A stretch of DNA of 64,000 nucleotides from Streptomyces sp. MBT53 (lineage in GTDB: Bacteria > Actinomycetota > Actinomycetes > Streptomycetales > Streptomycetaceae), in contig NZ_JAEQAZ010000028.1 in the NCBI RefSeq assembly GCF_016654115.1, forward strand, positions 1-64,000. Direction: 5' to 3'. Below are positions 52,074 through 61,374 of the stretch, piece by piece (position 1 is the first letter of the stretch; every line of letters begins with the position of its first letter). Under the pieces are notes generated by a model. The model had not been told where the DNA came from and made no database searches. It was given only the letters and a program-made list of their open reading frames with translations. The position numbers and the translations under genes were made by a program.

Positions 52074-53705
52074 ATGGAGGGCATGCTCTCCGACTTCACG
52101 CACGACCACGACGGTGAACGGCTCAGCGGTGTGTACGGCGGTGATCGGTCCGGGGTCACCGCCGTAGTGCTGCACGGCGCGGGCACCAGCAGCACGGAGC
52201 GATTGCTTCCGCTGGTACGGGAGTTCGTCACCCACGGTTGTCGAGCGGTCGCCCTGGACTTCTCCGGGCACGGCCGAAGCACCGGCGAACTGGGCGAGTT
52301 GAGCCTGCGGCGACGGTTCGAGCAGGCCGTCGCGGTGATCGACGCGTACGCGGCGGCGGACGGGCCGCTGGTCCTGGTGGGCTTCAGCATGAGCGGGCAG
52401 ACGGTGGCGGATCTCGTCCGGCACTATGGGGACCGGGTGGCGGCGCTGGGGCTGTGCGCGCCCGCCGTGTACACGGCCGAGGCCTGGGACGTGCCCTTCG
52501 GGGACGGGAACGGCCGGTTCAGCGAGATCATCCGGCAACCGGACAGCTGGCGGCAGGCGCCCGCGCTCGAGGTGCTGCGGGCCTACGAGGGCAGGGCGGT
52601 GCTCGCCGTGCCGGGCACGGACGCGGTGATCCCGTCGGCCGTGACCGAGGCCGTGCAGGATGCGCTGGCCGCGCGCGCCCAGTACACGCGGTTCGATCTT
52701 CCGGACGCGCAGCACCAGTTGGGAATGTGGTTCCGCGAACATGGCGCGGACCGGCGGGAGTTCGTGGCGGCGGTGCTGACCGGCGTCGACGATCGCGGCT
52801 GGACGGCCACGCGCGAGTGGGTGGCCAAGCAGCTCGGCGACGGCCGCTCGGTGGCCAACGCGCGCCTGCTGGCCGGTGGTTGGAGTTCCCAGATGCGTCG
52901 GCTCACGCTCGACGACGGCGCGGAGCTGGTGCAACGGACCTTCGTGAAGCCGTTCTTCCGGCATCACGGGCCCGGACTGCTGGCCCGTGAGGCGTCGGTC
53001 CTGGCGCTGCTCGCCGGGCAGGAGGGCATCCCGGCTCCCGGGCTCGTCGCCGTGGACGCAACGGCCGAACACTGTGACCACCCGACTCTGTTGATGTCCG
53101 CGTTGCCCGGCCGCGTCCGCGTGGACGGGGACGACCTCGACCGGCGCCTGGATCTGCTCGCGGCCCAACTCGTCCGCGTCCATGACGTCGTACCGGCCGA
53201 GAGGCCACGCACGTACCAGGCGTGGACGTCCCCGGAGCGCGTCCGGACCCCGGGCGGACCGCTGTGGGAGCGCGCCGTGGAGGTGATCCGCCGCGATCCG
53301 CCGTCGTACGAAGGCCGCTTCCTGCACCGGGACTTCCACCCCGGGAACGTGCTCTTCACCGGAGCCGGGCCGGGGCTGCGGATCACCGGTGTCGTCGACT
53401 GGGTCGAGACCTCGTGGGGGCCCGCCGACCTGGATGTGGCGCACTGCTCGACCGCGCTCGCGCTGTTGCACGGGCCGGCGTACGGGCTGGACTTCCGTGA
53501 GCGGTACGAGGCACACGGCGGTCGCGCCCTCGCCGACGACCCCGATCATCTGTACTGGCGGCTGCTGGACGCCCTGCACTACTGCCCCGACGGGGCGAAA
53601 CTGGCCGGTCCCTGGCGTGACTTGGGGCGGGACGATCTGACGTCCGGGGTGCTCGGGGCACGGCTGGAGGCGTACGTGGACGGCCTGTTGCAGCGATACA
53701 GCTGA
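52074..53705 (+). CDS. Alpha/beta hydrolase fused to an aminoglycoside phosphotransferase-like kinase
   Basis: This is a 543-residue protein of two domains in one frame. Residues about 1-235 are an alpha/beta hydrolase: VVLHGAGTSS, nucleophile Ser105 in GFSMSG, an acid in GTDAVIP and His in DAQHQLG. Residues about 240-543 are an APH-type kinase: a lysine-poor N-lobe, catalytic FLHRDFHPGNVLF and metal-binding GVVDWVE. APH domains phosphorylate antibiotics or small metabolites; the hydrolase could remove an acyl group from the same molecule. It follows DUF5997 by 18 bp. The start is uncertain between ATG 52074 and 52083. Confidence 0.85.
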   Translation: MEGMLSDFTHDHDGERLSGVYGGDRSGVTAVVLHGAGTSSTERLLPLVREFVTHGCRAVALDFSGHGRSTGELGELSLRRRFEQAVAVIDAYAAADGPLVLVGFSMSGQTVADLVRHYGDRVAALGLCAPAVYTAEAWDVPFGDGNGRFSEIIRQPDSWRQAPALEVLRAYEGRAVLAVPGTDAVIPSAVTEAVQDALAARAQYTRFDLPDAQHQLGMWFREHGADRREFVAAVLTGVDDRGWTATREWVAKQLGDGRSVANARLLAGGWSSQMRRLTLDDGAELVQRTFVKPFFRHHGPGLLAREASVLALLAGQEGIPAPGLVAVDATAEHCDHPTLLMSALPGRVRVDGDDLDRRLDLLAAQLVRVHDVVPAERPRTYQAWTSPERVRTPGGPLWERAVEVIRRDPPSYEGRFLHRDFHPGNVLFTGAGPGLRITGVVDWVETSWGPADLDVAHCSTALALLHGPAYGLDFRERYEAHGGRALADDPDHLYWRLLDALHYCPDGAKLAGPWRDLGRDDLTSGVLGARLEAYVDGLLQRYS

Positions 53706-53746
53706 TCGGACACGGGGAACGTGGCCGCGTGGGAACCGGACCGCCC

Positions 53747-54337
53747 TCAGCGCGGCAGGCGCAGGCCCTCGACGAGGACGTCGACCAGCCGGAGCGCGTC
53801 GTAGCGGTCGTCGCCCTCCGCGCCGGCGCACAAGTTGCCGACGCCGCGCATGAGTTCGTAGGCGGTGAGGTCGGACCGGACCTCACCGGCCGCGGCCGCC
53901 GCGTCGAACAGTTCGGCGCACACGGGCAGGAGGCGGTCGAGGAAGTAGGAGTGCAGCGACTCGAAACCGGCGCTGTCGGACCTCAGCACCGCGGCGAGTC
54001 CGTGCTTGGTGACCAGGAAGTCGACGAAGAGGCCGACCCACTCCCGTAGCGCGGCGTACGGGGTGGCGCTGCTCGCCAGCAGCGTCGGACCCGCCTCGGC
54101 GCAGGCCTCGACCTGGTGCCGATAGACGGCGATGACGAGGTCCGCCCGGGTCGGGAAGTGGCGGTAGATCGTGCCGAGTCCGACGCCGGCCTCGCGCGCG
54201 ATGTCGCGTACCGGAGCGTCCACGCCCGACGCGACGAAGACCTTGGCGGCGGCGTCGAGCAGGGTCTCCTTGTTGCGCCGGGCGTCCGCCCGCTTGGGCT
54301 GGCCCGCACTTCCGGCATTCGCGCCGTTCTCACTCAC
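53747..54337 (-). CDS. TetR-family transcriptional regulator
   Basis: This is a 196-residue protein from GTG 54337, which has GGAGGAAG at good spacing; ATG 54367 is a poorer alternative. The HTH is at about 20-65: LLDAAAKVFVASGVDAPVRDIAREAGVGLGTIYRHFPTRADL. The helical C-terminal domain binds an unknown ligand. It is divergent from an LLM-class oxidoreductase, and a large palindromic region with repeated GGAAC/GTTCC lies between them, so it most likely represses both itself and that enzyme. Confidence 0.9.
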   Translation of the reverse strand: MSENGANAGSAGQPKRADARRNKETLLDAAAKVFVASGVDAPVRDIAREAGVGLGTIYRHFPTRADLVIAVYRHQVEACAEAGPTLLASSATPYAALREWVGLFVDFLVTKHGLAAVLRSDSAGFESLHSYFLDRLLPVCAELFDAAAAAGEVRSDLTAYELMRGVGNLCAGAEGDDRYDALRLVDVLVEGLRLPR

Positions 54338-54402
54338 CGCGCTCTTCCTCCACACCTCAGGACTCACCGAGCGAGGCCGACCGCGGCCAAGCAGGGCTTG
54401 CT

Positions 54403-54446
54403 AAACGGAACGCCGTTCCGTATCGTTCCGGAACGAGGTTCCGTTT
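54403..54446. promoter_or_regulatory. Compound palindromic operator (TetR/LLM divergent promoter)
   Basis: GGAAC/GTTCC half sites are arranged as GGAAC-GCC-GTTCC (54407-54419), GTTCCGGAAC (54425-54434) and GTTCC (54438-54442). The outer arms AAACGGAAC (54403-54411) and GTTCCGTTT (54438-54446) are also inverse. This is the pattern expected for two TetR dimers bound side by side. Confidence 0.7.
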
Positions 54447-54533
54447 GGTCATGATGTCATGCCGGAGCCCGGCCGGGCGACCAAGCCGCGCCCCCATCCC
54501 ACCACCACGCCTTGTCGAAGGACGGACGGCACC

Positions 54534-55412
54534 ATGCCCCACACCCCGCGACCCAGCTTCGGCATCATGACCGCCCCCATGCAGGTCGACTATCCCGACC
54601 TCCTGCGCGTCTGGCGCGAGGCGGACACCGTCCCGGAGATCGAGCACGCCTGGCTGTTCGACCACCTCATGCCGATCGGCGGCGATCCGGACGGACCGGC
54701 CTACGAGGGCTGGACACTCCTCTCGGCGCTCGCCGCGCAGACCCGCCGGCTGCGGCTCGGTGTGATGGTGACCAGCAACCGTTTCCGGCCGCCCGCACTG
54801 CTGGCCAAGATCGCCACCACCGTCGACATCGTCTCCGGCGGCCGGCTCGACTTCGGCATCGGTGTCGGCTCACGCCCGGACCATCCGCTGGCCCGGCGCG
54901 AGTACGCGGCCCACGGTCTCCCCTTCCACGACTCCGCCCACGCGGTGGCGAGCCTCGCCGAGGCCTGCACGGTGATCCGGCGGCTGTGGACCGAGGAGCA
55001 GCCCTTCGACTTCCAGGGCACCCACCACCACCTCACCGGAGCGTTCGGCAACCCCAAACCCGTCCAGCGGCCCCACCCGCCGATCCTCATCGGCGGACGC
55101 TCGGCCGCGACACTCCGCGTGGTCGCCGAGCACGCCGACCTGTGGAACATCCCCGGCGGCGACATCGAGGACGCCGTCGCCCGCAGCGCGCTCCTCGACC
55201 GCTACTGCGCCGACATCGGCCGCGACCCCGCGTCCGTCACGCGCTCGATCCACCTCTCCGTGTCCTACGACAGGCCCGAACTCACCCGGGACGCGATCCG
55301 CGAGGCCGTCGACGCGGGCTTCCAGCACATCGTGCTCGGCCTTTCGGCGCCCTACCCCGCCGGTGTCGCACGCTGGGTCGCCGACGAGTTGACGCAGATC
55401 CCCCTGCGGTGA
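54534..55412 (+). CDS. F420-dependent LLM-class oxidoreductase
   Basis: This is a 292-residue luciferase-like TIM barrel: SFGIMTAPMQVDYPDLLRVW, HAWLFDHLMPIGGDPDGPAYEGW (conserved His-x-x-(D/H) region), LGVMVTSNRFRPPALLAKIATTVD and FGIGVGSRPDH. Members use F420H2 or FMNH2 for reductions or oxygenations in catabolism and secondary metabolism. ATG 54534 is chosen by family length. A TetR gene is divergent and shares the palindromic promoter, so the enzyme is probably induced by its substrate. Confidence 0.88.
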   Translation: MPHTPRPSFGIMTAPMQVDYPDLLRVWREADTVPEIEHAWLFDHLMPIGGDPDGPAYEGWTLLSALAAQTRRLRLGVMVTSNRFRPPALLAKIATTVDIVSGGRLDFGIGVGSRPDHPLARREYAAHGLPFHDSAHAVASLAEACTVIRRLWTEEQPFDFQGTHHHLTGAFGNPKPVQRPHPPILIGGRSAATLRVVAEHADLWNIPGGDIEDAVARSALLDRYCADIGRDPASVTRSIHLSVSYDRPELTRDAIREAVDAGFQHIVLGLSAPYPAGVARWVADELTQIPLR

Positions 55413-55418
55413 GGTCGG

Positions 55419-56507
55419 TCAGTGGGCCGGGGTGCGCCGCACGACCTCGCCGTCGCCGTTCGCCTCCAATGAGGCGGCGCCTTCGGTGCCGGTCACGCCG
55501 ACCCGGACGGTGACGGAACCGGTGAGCCGTTCGGCCGTGATCTGCCAGCTCTGTGGGGAGCGGACGCCGAGGGAGGTTCTGGCCTCCTCGACCAGGGCGG
55601 GAAAGCGTTCGTAGGGCAGGGAGCCCGGGTCGAACCGCAGGGCCTCCGTCCCGGTGGGGGCGAACACCACCGACAGCAGGCGTTCCCGTACGACGACGGT
55701 GAGGGCCTGGTCCGTGGTCCTGCCCTTGGTGAGTGAGTCGACGGCGCGGCGCAGTTCGCCCTTGTCGAGAAACGACTGGCCGGGGCCGAGGGCGACCGTG
55801 CCGGACGCCGACGACACGACCGTGGTCGACGACGTGGAGGAGACGGAGGGCCCGGCGGCGGGCTGCCGCGCTGTCGTGTCCCGGTCGAACAGGTCGGCGC
55901 GGAACAGCAGGAGCACACCGGCCGTGCCGAGCAGCAGACCGAGGAGCCCGACGAAGCCGACCACACAGCCGCCGGACGGTTTGCTCACCATGGTGGACAG
56001 GGGCGCCGAGTCGACGCCGGCCGCGGCGGCCCGGTCCCTCCAATCCGTCGTCGGCCGGTGCACGATCTTCGCCCGCCACGGCCGGTCCTGCGGGTACTGG
56101 ACCACCACGATGCGGCGCGGCCGGTACTCGGGCAGGTCGACGAGGTTGATGTCCTGGGTGATTCCGACGCGGAACGCCGGCGCGTCGTCCGGCGCGACCG
56201 TGAGACCGAACCGCACCGGTACATCGCTCGACTCACCCCCGACGGCCCGCAGACTCTCGATCATCGCGAGGGCCGTGCGCATGGGGACAGCCGCCTCCCG
56301 GGCCCGCCTCGGCGCACCGGTGAGGAACAACAGCAGACTGTGGACCACGGGCAGGCCCACACCCGCGACACACAGCGGCACACTCTCGATGACGCAGCCG
56401 GCGACGAAGGCGGTCAGCGACGTCCCGATGACACCGCCCGTCAGAAACCCCCGCGCGAGGGCGACGGGAGTGTTGGCCTTGGGCGGCGGGCCCGTGGTGA
56501 TCGTCAT
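55419..56507 (-). CDS. Hypothetical membrane protein
   Basis: This is a 362-residue protein of unknown function. Two hydrophobic segments near the N-terminus (about 18-65), a soluble region (about 75-185, YRPRRIVVVQYPQDRPWRAK), one more helix (about 190-215; VGFVGLLGLLLGTAGVLLLF), a Ser/Thr-rich linker and an extracytoplasmic C-terminal domain (about 245-362). No family is recognised. ATG 56507 is used because it starts just before the first helices; the open frame far upstream is antisense to other genes. Confidence 0.65.
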   Translation of the reverse strand: MTITTGPPPKANTPVALARGFLTGGVIGTSLTAFVAGCVIESVPLCVAGVGLPVVHSLLLFLTGAPRRAREAAVPMRTALAMIESLRAVGGESSDVPVRFGLTVAPDDAPAFRVGITQDINLVDLPEYRPRRIVVVQYPQDRPWRAKIVHRPTTDWRDRAAAAGVDSAPLSTMVSKPSGGCVVGFVGLLGLLLGTAGVLLLFRADLFDRDTTARQPAAGPSVSSTSSTTVVSSASGTVALGPGQSFLDKGELRRAVDSLTKGRTTDQALTVVVRERLLSVVFAPTGTEALRFDPGSLPYERFPALVEEARTSLGVRSPQSWQITAERLTGSVTVRVGVTGTEGAASLEANGDGEVVRRTPAH

Positions 56508-56566
56508 ACGGGCGATTGTGTCGGGCCCAGGTAACGGCCGGTAGATCCCGAAGCGTCCTGAAAGGA

Positions 56567-56962
56567 TCAGTCGTGCGGGAACGAGTGGTGCTCGTGCGCG
56601 ACCCGCCAACGGCCGTGCTCCTTGCGCAGGCCGAAGGTGAGCCGCAGGCGCAGGGTGGGGTCTTCGGCGAGCTCCTCCGGGGTGCCGCAGCGGAGCAGGG
56701 CATGGGCGTAGGCGACATCCGTACCGGCCGTGATGTCGAGGGTGTCGATGTCGAATCGGGCGCCCTGTGCCTGCCATGCGAAGAACGGCGGCCAGCTGGC
56801 GCTGTAGGCGGCGAGACCATGGATGCCGGCGTGGGGCGGCGGGACGTCGTACATGACGAGGTCGTCCGTGTGGTCCGCCAGTACGCCGTCGAGGTCGCCG
56901 CGGTGGACGGCCGCGGCCCAGTCGGTGATGAGGGCTCGGATCTGTGTCGCGTCGTCGGACAT
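56567..56962 (-). CDS. SnoaL/NTF2-like protein
   Basis: This 131-residue protein has the NTF2-like cone fold pattern: TQIRALITDWAAAVHRGDLDGVLADHTDDLVMYDVP at the start, a middle with GIHGLAAYSASWPPFF, and the strand ending GRWRVAHEHHSFPHD. Such small proteins are isomerases, hydratases or ligand-binding proteins (DUF4440/SgcJ type). ATG 56962 has AGGAGC upstream. It is separated from the membrane protein by 59 bp. The substrate is unknown. Confidence 0.85.
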   Translation of the reverse strand: MSDDATQIRALITDWAAAVHRGDLDGVLADHTDDLVMYDVPPPHAGIHGLAAYSASWPPFFAWQAQGARFDIDTLDITAGTDVAYAHALLRCGTPEELAEDPTLRLRLTFGLRKEHGRWRVAHEHHSFPHD

Positions 56963-57075
56963 GGGCGGCTCCTGTTCCTGTCCCCCACTCCATGGTCTCT
57001 CTGCTGACCGAATCCCCGATCTTCGGCGCGTCATCGCCCCGGCCGGGCGACCGAGACGGATGGCACACTCTCCCT

Positions 57076-57741
57076 GTGCCGCTGACCTTCGACGACCTCC
57101 TCACCCGTGCCACCGCGCTCGCCCGCCCCGGCAGCCGTGCCGTCCTCGGCATCGCGGGCAGCCCGGGCGCGGGCAAGACGACCCTCGCCGAACATCTGGT
57201 ACGGGAACTCAACGGCACCGGCGAGCCATGGGTCGCGCACGTCCCCATGGACGGCTTCCACCTCGCCGACGTCGAACTGGACCGGCTCGGCCGCCGCGAG
57301 CGCAAGGGCGCGCCCGACACCTTCGACGCGGCCGGGTACGCGGCGCTGCTGCGGAGGCTGCGCGAGGAGACCGACGAGATCGTGTACGCGCCGGGCTTCG
57401 AGCGGGTCCTGGAGCAGCCGATCGCCGGTGCGATCCCCGTACTGCCCTCGGCCCGGCTGGTGGTGACGGAGGGCAACTACCTGCTGCTGGAAGCGGGTTC
57501 ATGGGCGCGGGTACGGCCGTGTCTGGACGAGGTGTGGTTCTGCGAGGCCGACGAGGACGAACGTGTCCGTCGACTCGTCGCCCGGCACGAGGAGTTCGGC
57601 AAGGACCACGAGACCGCCGTGGCCTGGGTGTCGGGCACGGACCAGCGCAACGCCGACCTCGTCGCCGCGACGCGCGGCCGGGCGGATCTGGTGATCCCCC
57701 CGGCCGCGCTGCCGGCGCCGTACGGTGTGCCCCGCGGCTGA
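57076..57741 (+). CDS. Nucleoside/nucleotide kinase family P-loop protein
   Basis: This 221-residue protein has Walker A GIAGSPGAGKTTLAE (about 27-41), the MDGFHLA motif typical of uridine kinase/pantothenate kinase-like enzymes, VVTEGNYLLL (Walker B region) and a lid with RRLVARHEEFGK. It probably phosphorylates a nucleoside, pantothenate-like compound or sugar. GTG 57076 gives the usual N-terminus (VPLTFDDLL); no ribosome site is clear, so the transcript may be leaderless. Converges on the gene at 57746. Confidence 0.85.
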   Translation: MPLTFDDLLTRATALARPGSRAVLGIAGSPGAGKTTLAEHLVRELNGTGEPWVAHVPMDGFHLADVELDRLGRRERKGAPDTFDAAGYAALLRRLREETDEIVYAPGFERVLEQPIAGAIPVLPSARLVVTEGNYLLLEAGSWARVRPCLDEVWFCEADEDERVRRLVARHEEFGKDHETAVAWVSGTDQRNADLVAATRGRADLVIPPAALPAPYGVPRG

Positions 57742-57745
57742 GGGC

Positions 57746-59581
57746 TCAGGCGTGGAGCGTCAGCTCCGGCTCCCCGTGGGCGTCGCCCGCCGCGTCGCCG
57801 ATCACCGCGGTGAACGCCTCGGTGCGGACGGTCAGTTGACCGTTCTCGCCGCTCGTGAACTCGGCGGTGAGCGGCTCGGTTCCGGGGCCGTAGCGGACGA
57901 CGAACACGTCCAGATCCTCCGGCGCGCCCGGTGCCGGGTCGGCCTCCAGGGCCGTGGAGGTGACCAGGTGGCTCCAGCCCTCGTCGGGGTTGCCGTAGCC
58001 GCGCGGGTCTGCGGCGAGGGCGAACGCCGCCTCCTGCTGGGAGAGTTCGGAGCGGGCGTCGAAGTGGTCCGGGCCCTCGCCGGTCGGGTGGGTGAGGCGC
58101 AAGGTGCCCGCGGCAGTGACGTCGCCCTCGGCCGTGCGGCGCACCCGGTCGCCGTCGTCCGCCGCGTAGGGCAGTCCGGCGAGCAAGTACGGTGCACCGT
58201 CGAGCCGTTCGACGGCGACCGTCGTCCACAGACGCGTGCCGTCGGTGACGTACAGGGAGCGGATGTGCCGCAGGACGTGGTCGCGGCCGACGACCGGCTT
58301 GGTGACCAGCTTGGCGGTCAGGCCGTCGGCGCGGACGTCACGGACCCGTACCTCGCCCATCGGGCGGCACAGCAGGAAGCCGTCGAGCACCGGGCCGAAG
58401 CCGTGCTGCCGGTTCACGGCCGCGGGCAGGTAGTACGTGCCGTCGGCCTCGACGACCGACGGGGTCATCTTCTTGTCGAAGGCCACCGACACGGTACCGG
58501 CGCGGAGTTGGTGGCGGACCGGCTCAGTCGACGGGGTGCGGTGCCAGGGCGTGGTGTCCTGGATCTGCCAGACCAGCATCCACGCGAAGTGGCCGTCCAC
58601 TCCCCCGTCGGGCTTGACCGCGTGCCGGGCCCAGCGGCTGTCGCCACGGTAGCGGCCGATGTCCGCGCCGATACGGGCGCCGAAGTAGCGCAGGCCGAGG
58701 ACCGACTCGAAGGCGGAGTGCTGCTCGCTGTAGCGCGGACCGCCGTTGTCGAAGCCGCCGTTGGTGAGGCGGGCGTCGATGTAGCGGGCCAGCGCCTCCC
58801 CGTCCTCGGCGAAGACGTCCTCGCCGCTGACGATATGGGCCTTGGCGAGGAAGGAGAGGGAGATCGGGCCGTAGTTGTTGTCGTACGCGCCGCCGTGCTC
58901 GGGCGGGAGCAGTGCGCCGCGGTCGCTCACGCGGTGGGCGCGGATCTCGTCCGCGTACACGGTGAGCGCGCGTTCGCGCACCAACTCACCTTCCCCTGAA
59001 GGGAGATGACTGGCCAGCATCAGACCGCCGACCACACAGCCGATCGCCTGGTTGCCGGCCTCCTGCGGGTTGAAGAAGGTCGCCTCGGTGAGCCAGCGCC
59101 AGTAGCCGTGCGCCAACTCGACGACAGCGGTGCGCTGTTCGTCGTCGACGAGTCCGTTCGTCGCGTCGAGGATGTTGACCGCCTGGAGCAGCGCCCACGC
59201 GGTGCTCGGCCAGTCGCCGATGGGGTGCGCGCCCGCCTCCAGGACGTAACGGGCGTACGGGAGACCTGAGTTGCGGACCCTCAGGTTCGGGTAGCCGGGG
59301 TTGTCCTCGGTGTAGACGCGCTCGCGGAGGTGGAAGGCGAGGCTGCGCCGAACCGCCTCGGGCAGCCGCGGGTCCTTGCCGCGCTGCCAGGCGAGGGCCA
59401 GCAGGGACGTGATGCCGAGCGAGGTGTCCCCGATGTCGTCGTAGCAGTCGGGGTGTTCGAGGTTGCCCTCCGGGGTGATGCGCCGCAGGGCCTGCTCGAC
59501 GACGTCGGCGAGGACCGCGTCGTAGGCCTCCGGGGTGTCGGGGAGGTTGTGCAGCGGGCCGCGCTGGTGGAGGAGGTGCAC
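57746..59581 (-). CDS. Putative (alpha/alpha)-toroid polysaccharide-processing enzyme (611 aa)
   Basis: This is a 611-residue protein with no signal peptide. Residues about 20-330 are helical and rich in Trp/Tyr (GDWPSTAWALLQAVNIL, HGYWRWLTEATFFNPQEAGNQAIG, PEHGGAYDNNYGPISLSFLA), as in alpha/alpha-toroid lyases and hydrolases; about 350-611 are beta-rich, with DGFLLCRPMGEV. The NQAIG and NNYGP segments hold Asn, Gln and Tyr residues of the sort used in lyase active sites. A lyase or hydrolase of an imported uronic or neutral oligosaccharide fits the ABC importer of the same operon. The family assignment is tentative. Confidence 0.6.
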   Translation of the reverse strand: MHLLHQRGPLHNLPDTPEAYDAVLADVVEQALRRITPEGNLEHPDCYDDIGDTSLGITSLLALAWQRGKDPRLPEAVRRSLAFHLRERVYTEDNPGYPNLRVRNSGLPYARYVLEAGAHPIGDWPSTAWALLQAVNILDATNGLVDDEQRTAVVELAHGYWRWLTEATFFNPQEAGNQAIGCVVGGLMLASHLPSGEGELVRERALTVYADEIRAHRVSDRGALLPPEHGGAYDNNYGPISLSFLAKAHIVSGEDVFAEDGEALARYIDARLTNGGFDNGGPRYSEQHSAFESVLGLRYFGARIGADIGRYRGDSRWARHAVKPDGGVDGHFAWMLVWQIQDTTPWHRTPSTEPVRHQLRAGTVSVAFDKKMTPSVVEADGTYYLPAAVNRQHGFGPVLDGFLLCRPMGEVRVRDVRADGLTAKLVTKPVVGRDHVLRHIRSLYVTDGTRLWTTVAVERLDGAPYLLAGLPYAADDGDRVRRTAEGDVTAAGTLRLTHPTGEGPDHFDARSELSQQEAAFALAADPRGYGNPDEGWSHLVTSTALEADPAPGAPEDLDVFVVRYGPGTEPLTAEFTSGENGQLTVRTEAFTAVIGDAAGDAHGEPELTLHA

Positions 59582-59632
59582 GGGTGGATCAGCCCTTCGT
59601 ACCGGAGGTGGCCGTGGCGTCGGTTGTCGAGG

Positions 59633-61372
59633 TCAGGATGCGGGTGCGGGGCGGCTGGTGCGCAGGGCAACACTCAGTGTTTGAGGACCGTTTCCACCTA
59701 TGTAGACGCGGTTCCCTGTCGTCGCGTCGGTGCCGCCCACCACCGTGTAGTCCTGGCCCGGGTCGTACCGTAGTACGTCGCCGCGGTCCGGTCCGGCGAG
59801 CGGTTCGCCCGCCTCGACGTCTACCTCGACGCGGATCTCGTCGTCACCGACCCGGTAGGTCATCGGCCCGGTCGTCAGGCACCAGCGTCCGTCGCCGATC
59901 GGTGCGGCGCCCTCCACGACTCCCGCTGCAACTCCTTCGGCGCGGAAGGTCAGTTCGAGGGACCAGGGCACTCTCGGTCCGCTGATGTCGATCCGCAGGT
60001 CGGCGCCGTCGTCCCGCAGGTCGACCTCGACCCGGGTCGTGTGGGAGACCTCGTCCTGAGGGCGGTCGGGGAAGGCCATCGCCGCGGAGAAGCGGCCCTC
60101 GTCCACCAGAAGGTAGGCGCCGTCGTCGCGCCTCCGGTCCTTCGGGAGCGGCTGATAGTAGGCGGTTGTGAGGGTCTGAGTGAGCCGGTACCGGTTGTCG
60201 GCGAGCTGTTCCATGTCGGCGGCACGGAACGGACCCAGGTCGAAGAACACCCGCGAGAGGCGCACCGCGTCGAGGACGGCGGTACCGGCGAACAGGCGCA
60301 GGAAGGTGGGATTGCAGGCGAGGCCCGAGCGGATGCGCCCGTGCTCGGGCACGTCGGAGCCGCCGTACACCACGGTGTGCGTGGTGGCCGAGACATGTGC
60401 GGCGAGGCGTGCGGTGGGGAAGTACCGGTCGCGCGGGAGCTTCTCCGCGTCCGGGGCCGGCAGGGCGCGGCGCAGATCCGGAGTGAGGAGGGTCTGGGCG
60501 AGCAGGTCGGGGTCGTGGATGCCGTCGACGGCCGCCAGGCGGGCCGCGCGGGCGAAGTCGCCTCGGCCGGTGCGGATCGCCAGCAGCCGGTAGTGCGGCA
60601 GGTAGGGCCACAGCGCGAACGAAAGCCTCTGGTCCTGGCGGCGCGAGTGGACGGTCTCCACCGTGCCGTCCGGCCTGATCAGGTCCAGGGTCGTGGCGAG
60701 GTTGCGTTCGACGGCGTCCAGCAGGTCGGTACGCCCGAGCACCTCGGCCAGCAACAGCAGCGACGGGTTGGTCACGATGGACGCGTAGACGGCACTGCGT
60801 TCCGAGTACAGGCCCTCCGTGTCGATGTCGACGCCCTCGGCGAGCCACTCCTCGACGCGGTCGAGCAGCCGGTCGTCGGGGAAGGACCGATGCAGACGGG
60901 CGAGCGCCGCGCTCAGCTCCCAACGGTGGTTCGGGGTGTGCACGCCACCGGCCAGGAGAGGTCCGGTGGCGGCGCCCGCGATGTCGGCGAGCGCCGCCGT
61001 GACGTCGGCCAGTTCGGGCCCCGCGCCCGCGGCGAGGACGTACGCGTCGCACACGTCGTTGACGGTGAACGCGGAGTCCGGCGGCGACTGCACGTTGTCG
61101 CCGCCCGCGAAGAGGCCGGAGGCCGTCTGCAGGGACCGCAGGGCACGGAGGTGGGTCAGCGCGGCGGCGACCGCCCGCTCGCTACCGTGCAGGGCCGACT
61201 CCGGCGAGCGGTACGCCGCGACCAGGGTCTTCACCCGCCGGGCCAGGGCGCGGTGCGGCCCGATGAATTCCGCCGACGGGTCGGCCTCGAGCAGGGCGGC
61301 CGACCCGTCGGCGGCGAGTGCCGCCGCGCGGACGAACTCGTGGTCGAAGTCGCGGTCGAACGGGGTGGACAA
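59633..61372 (-). CDS. Putative heparinase-like enzyme (579 aa)
   Basis: This is a 579-residue soluble protein. The first half is helical (LARRVKTLVAAYRSPESALHG; GVHTPNHRWELSAALARL carries the N-H-R-W motif seen in heparinase II/III-like toroids; SERSAVYASIVTNPSLLLLAE), and the second half is a beta-sandwich (VEVDLRDDGADLRIDISG). It lies 2 bp after the MalG-type permease gene and 51 bp before the 611-residue enzyme, so all belong to one sugar-utilisation operon. Probable role: intracellular breakdown of the imported oligosaccharide. The exact family is not certain. Confidence 0.6.
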   Translation of the reverse strand: MSTPFDRDFDHEFVRAAALAADGSAALLEADPSAEFIGPHRALARRVKTLVAAYRSPESALHGSERAVAAALTHLRALRSLQTASGLFAGGDNVQSPPDSAFTVNDVCDAYVLAAGAGPELADVTAALADIAGAATGPLLAGGVHTPNHRWELSAALARLHRSFPDDRLLDRVEEWLAEGVDIDTEGLYSERSAVYASIVTNPSLLLLAEVLGRTDLLDAVERNLATTLDLIRPDGTVETVHSRRQDQRLSFALWPYLPHYRLLAIRTGRGDFARAARLAAVDGIHDPDLLAQTLLTPDLRRALPAPDAEKLPRDRYFPTARLAAHVSATTHTVVYGGSDVPEHGRIRSGLACNPTFLRLFAGTAVLDAVRLSRVFFDLGPFRAADMEQLADNRYRLTQTLTTAYYQPLPKDRRRDDGAYLLVDEGRFSAAMAFPDRPQDEVSHTTRVEVDLRDDGADLRIDISGPRVPWSLELTFRAEGVAAGVVEGAAPIGDGRWCLTTGPMTYRVGDDEIRVEVDVEAGEPLAGPDRGDVLRYDPGQDYTVVGGTDATTGNRVYIGGNGPQTLSVALRTSRPAPAS

Positions 61373-61374
61373 GA

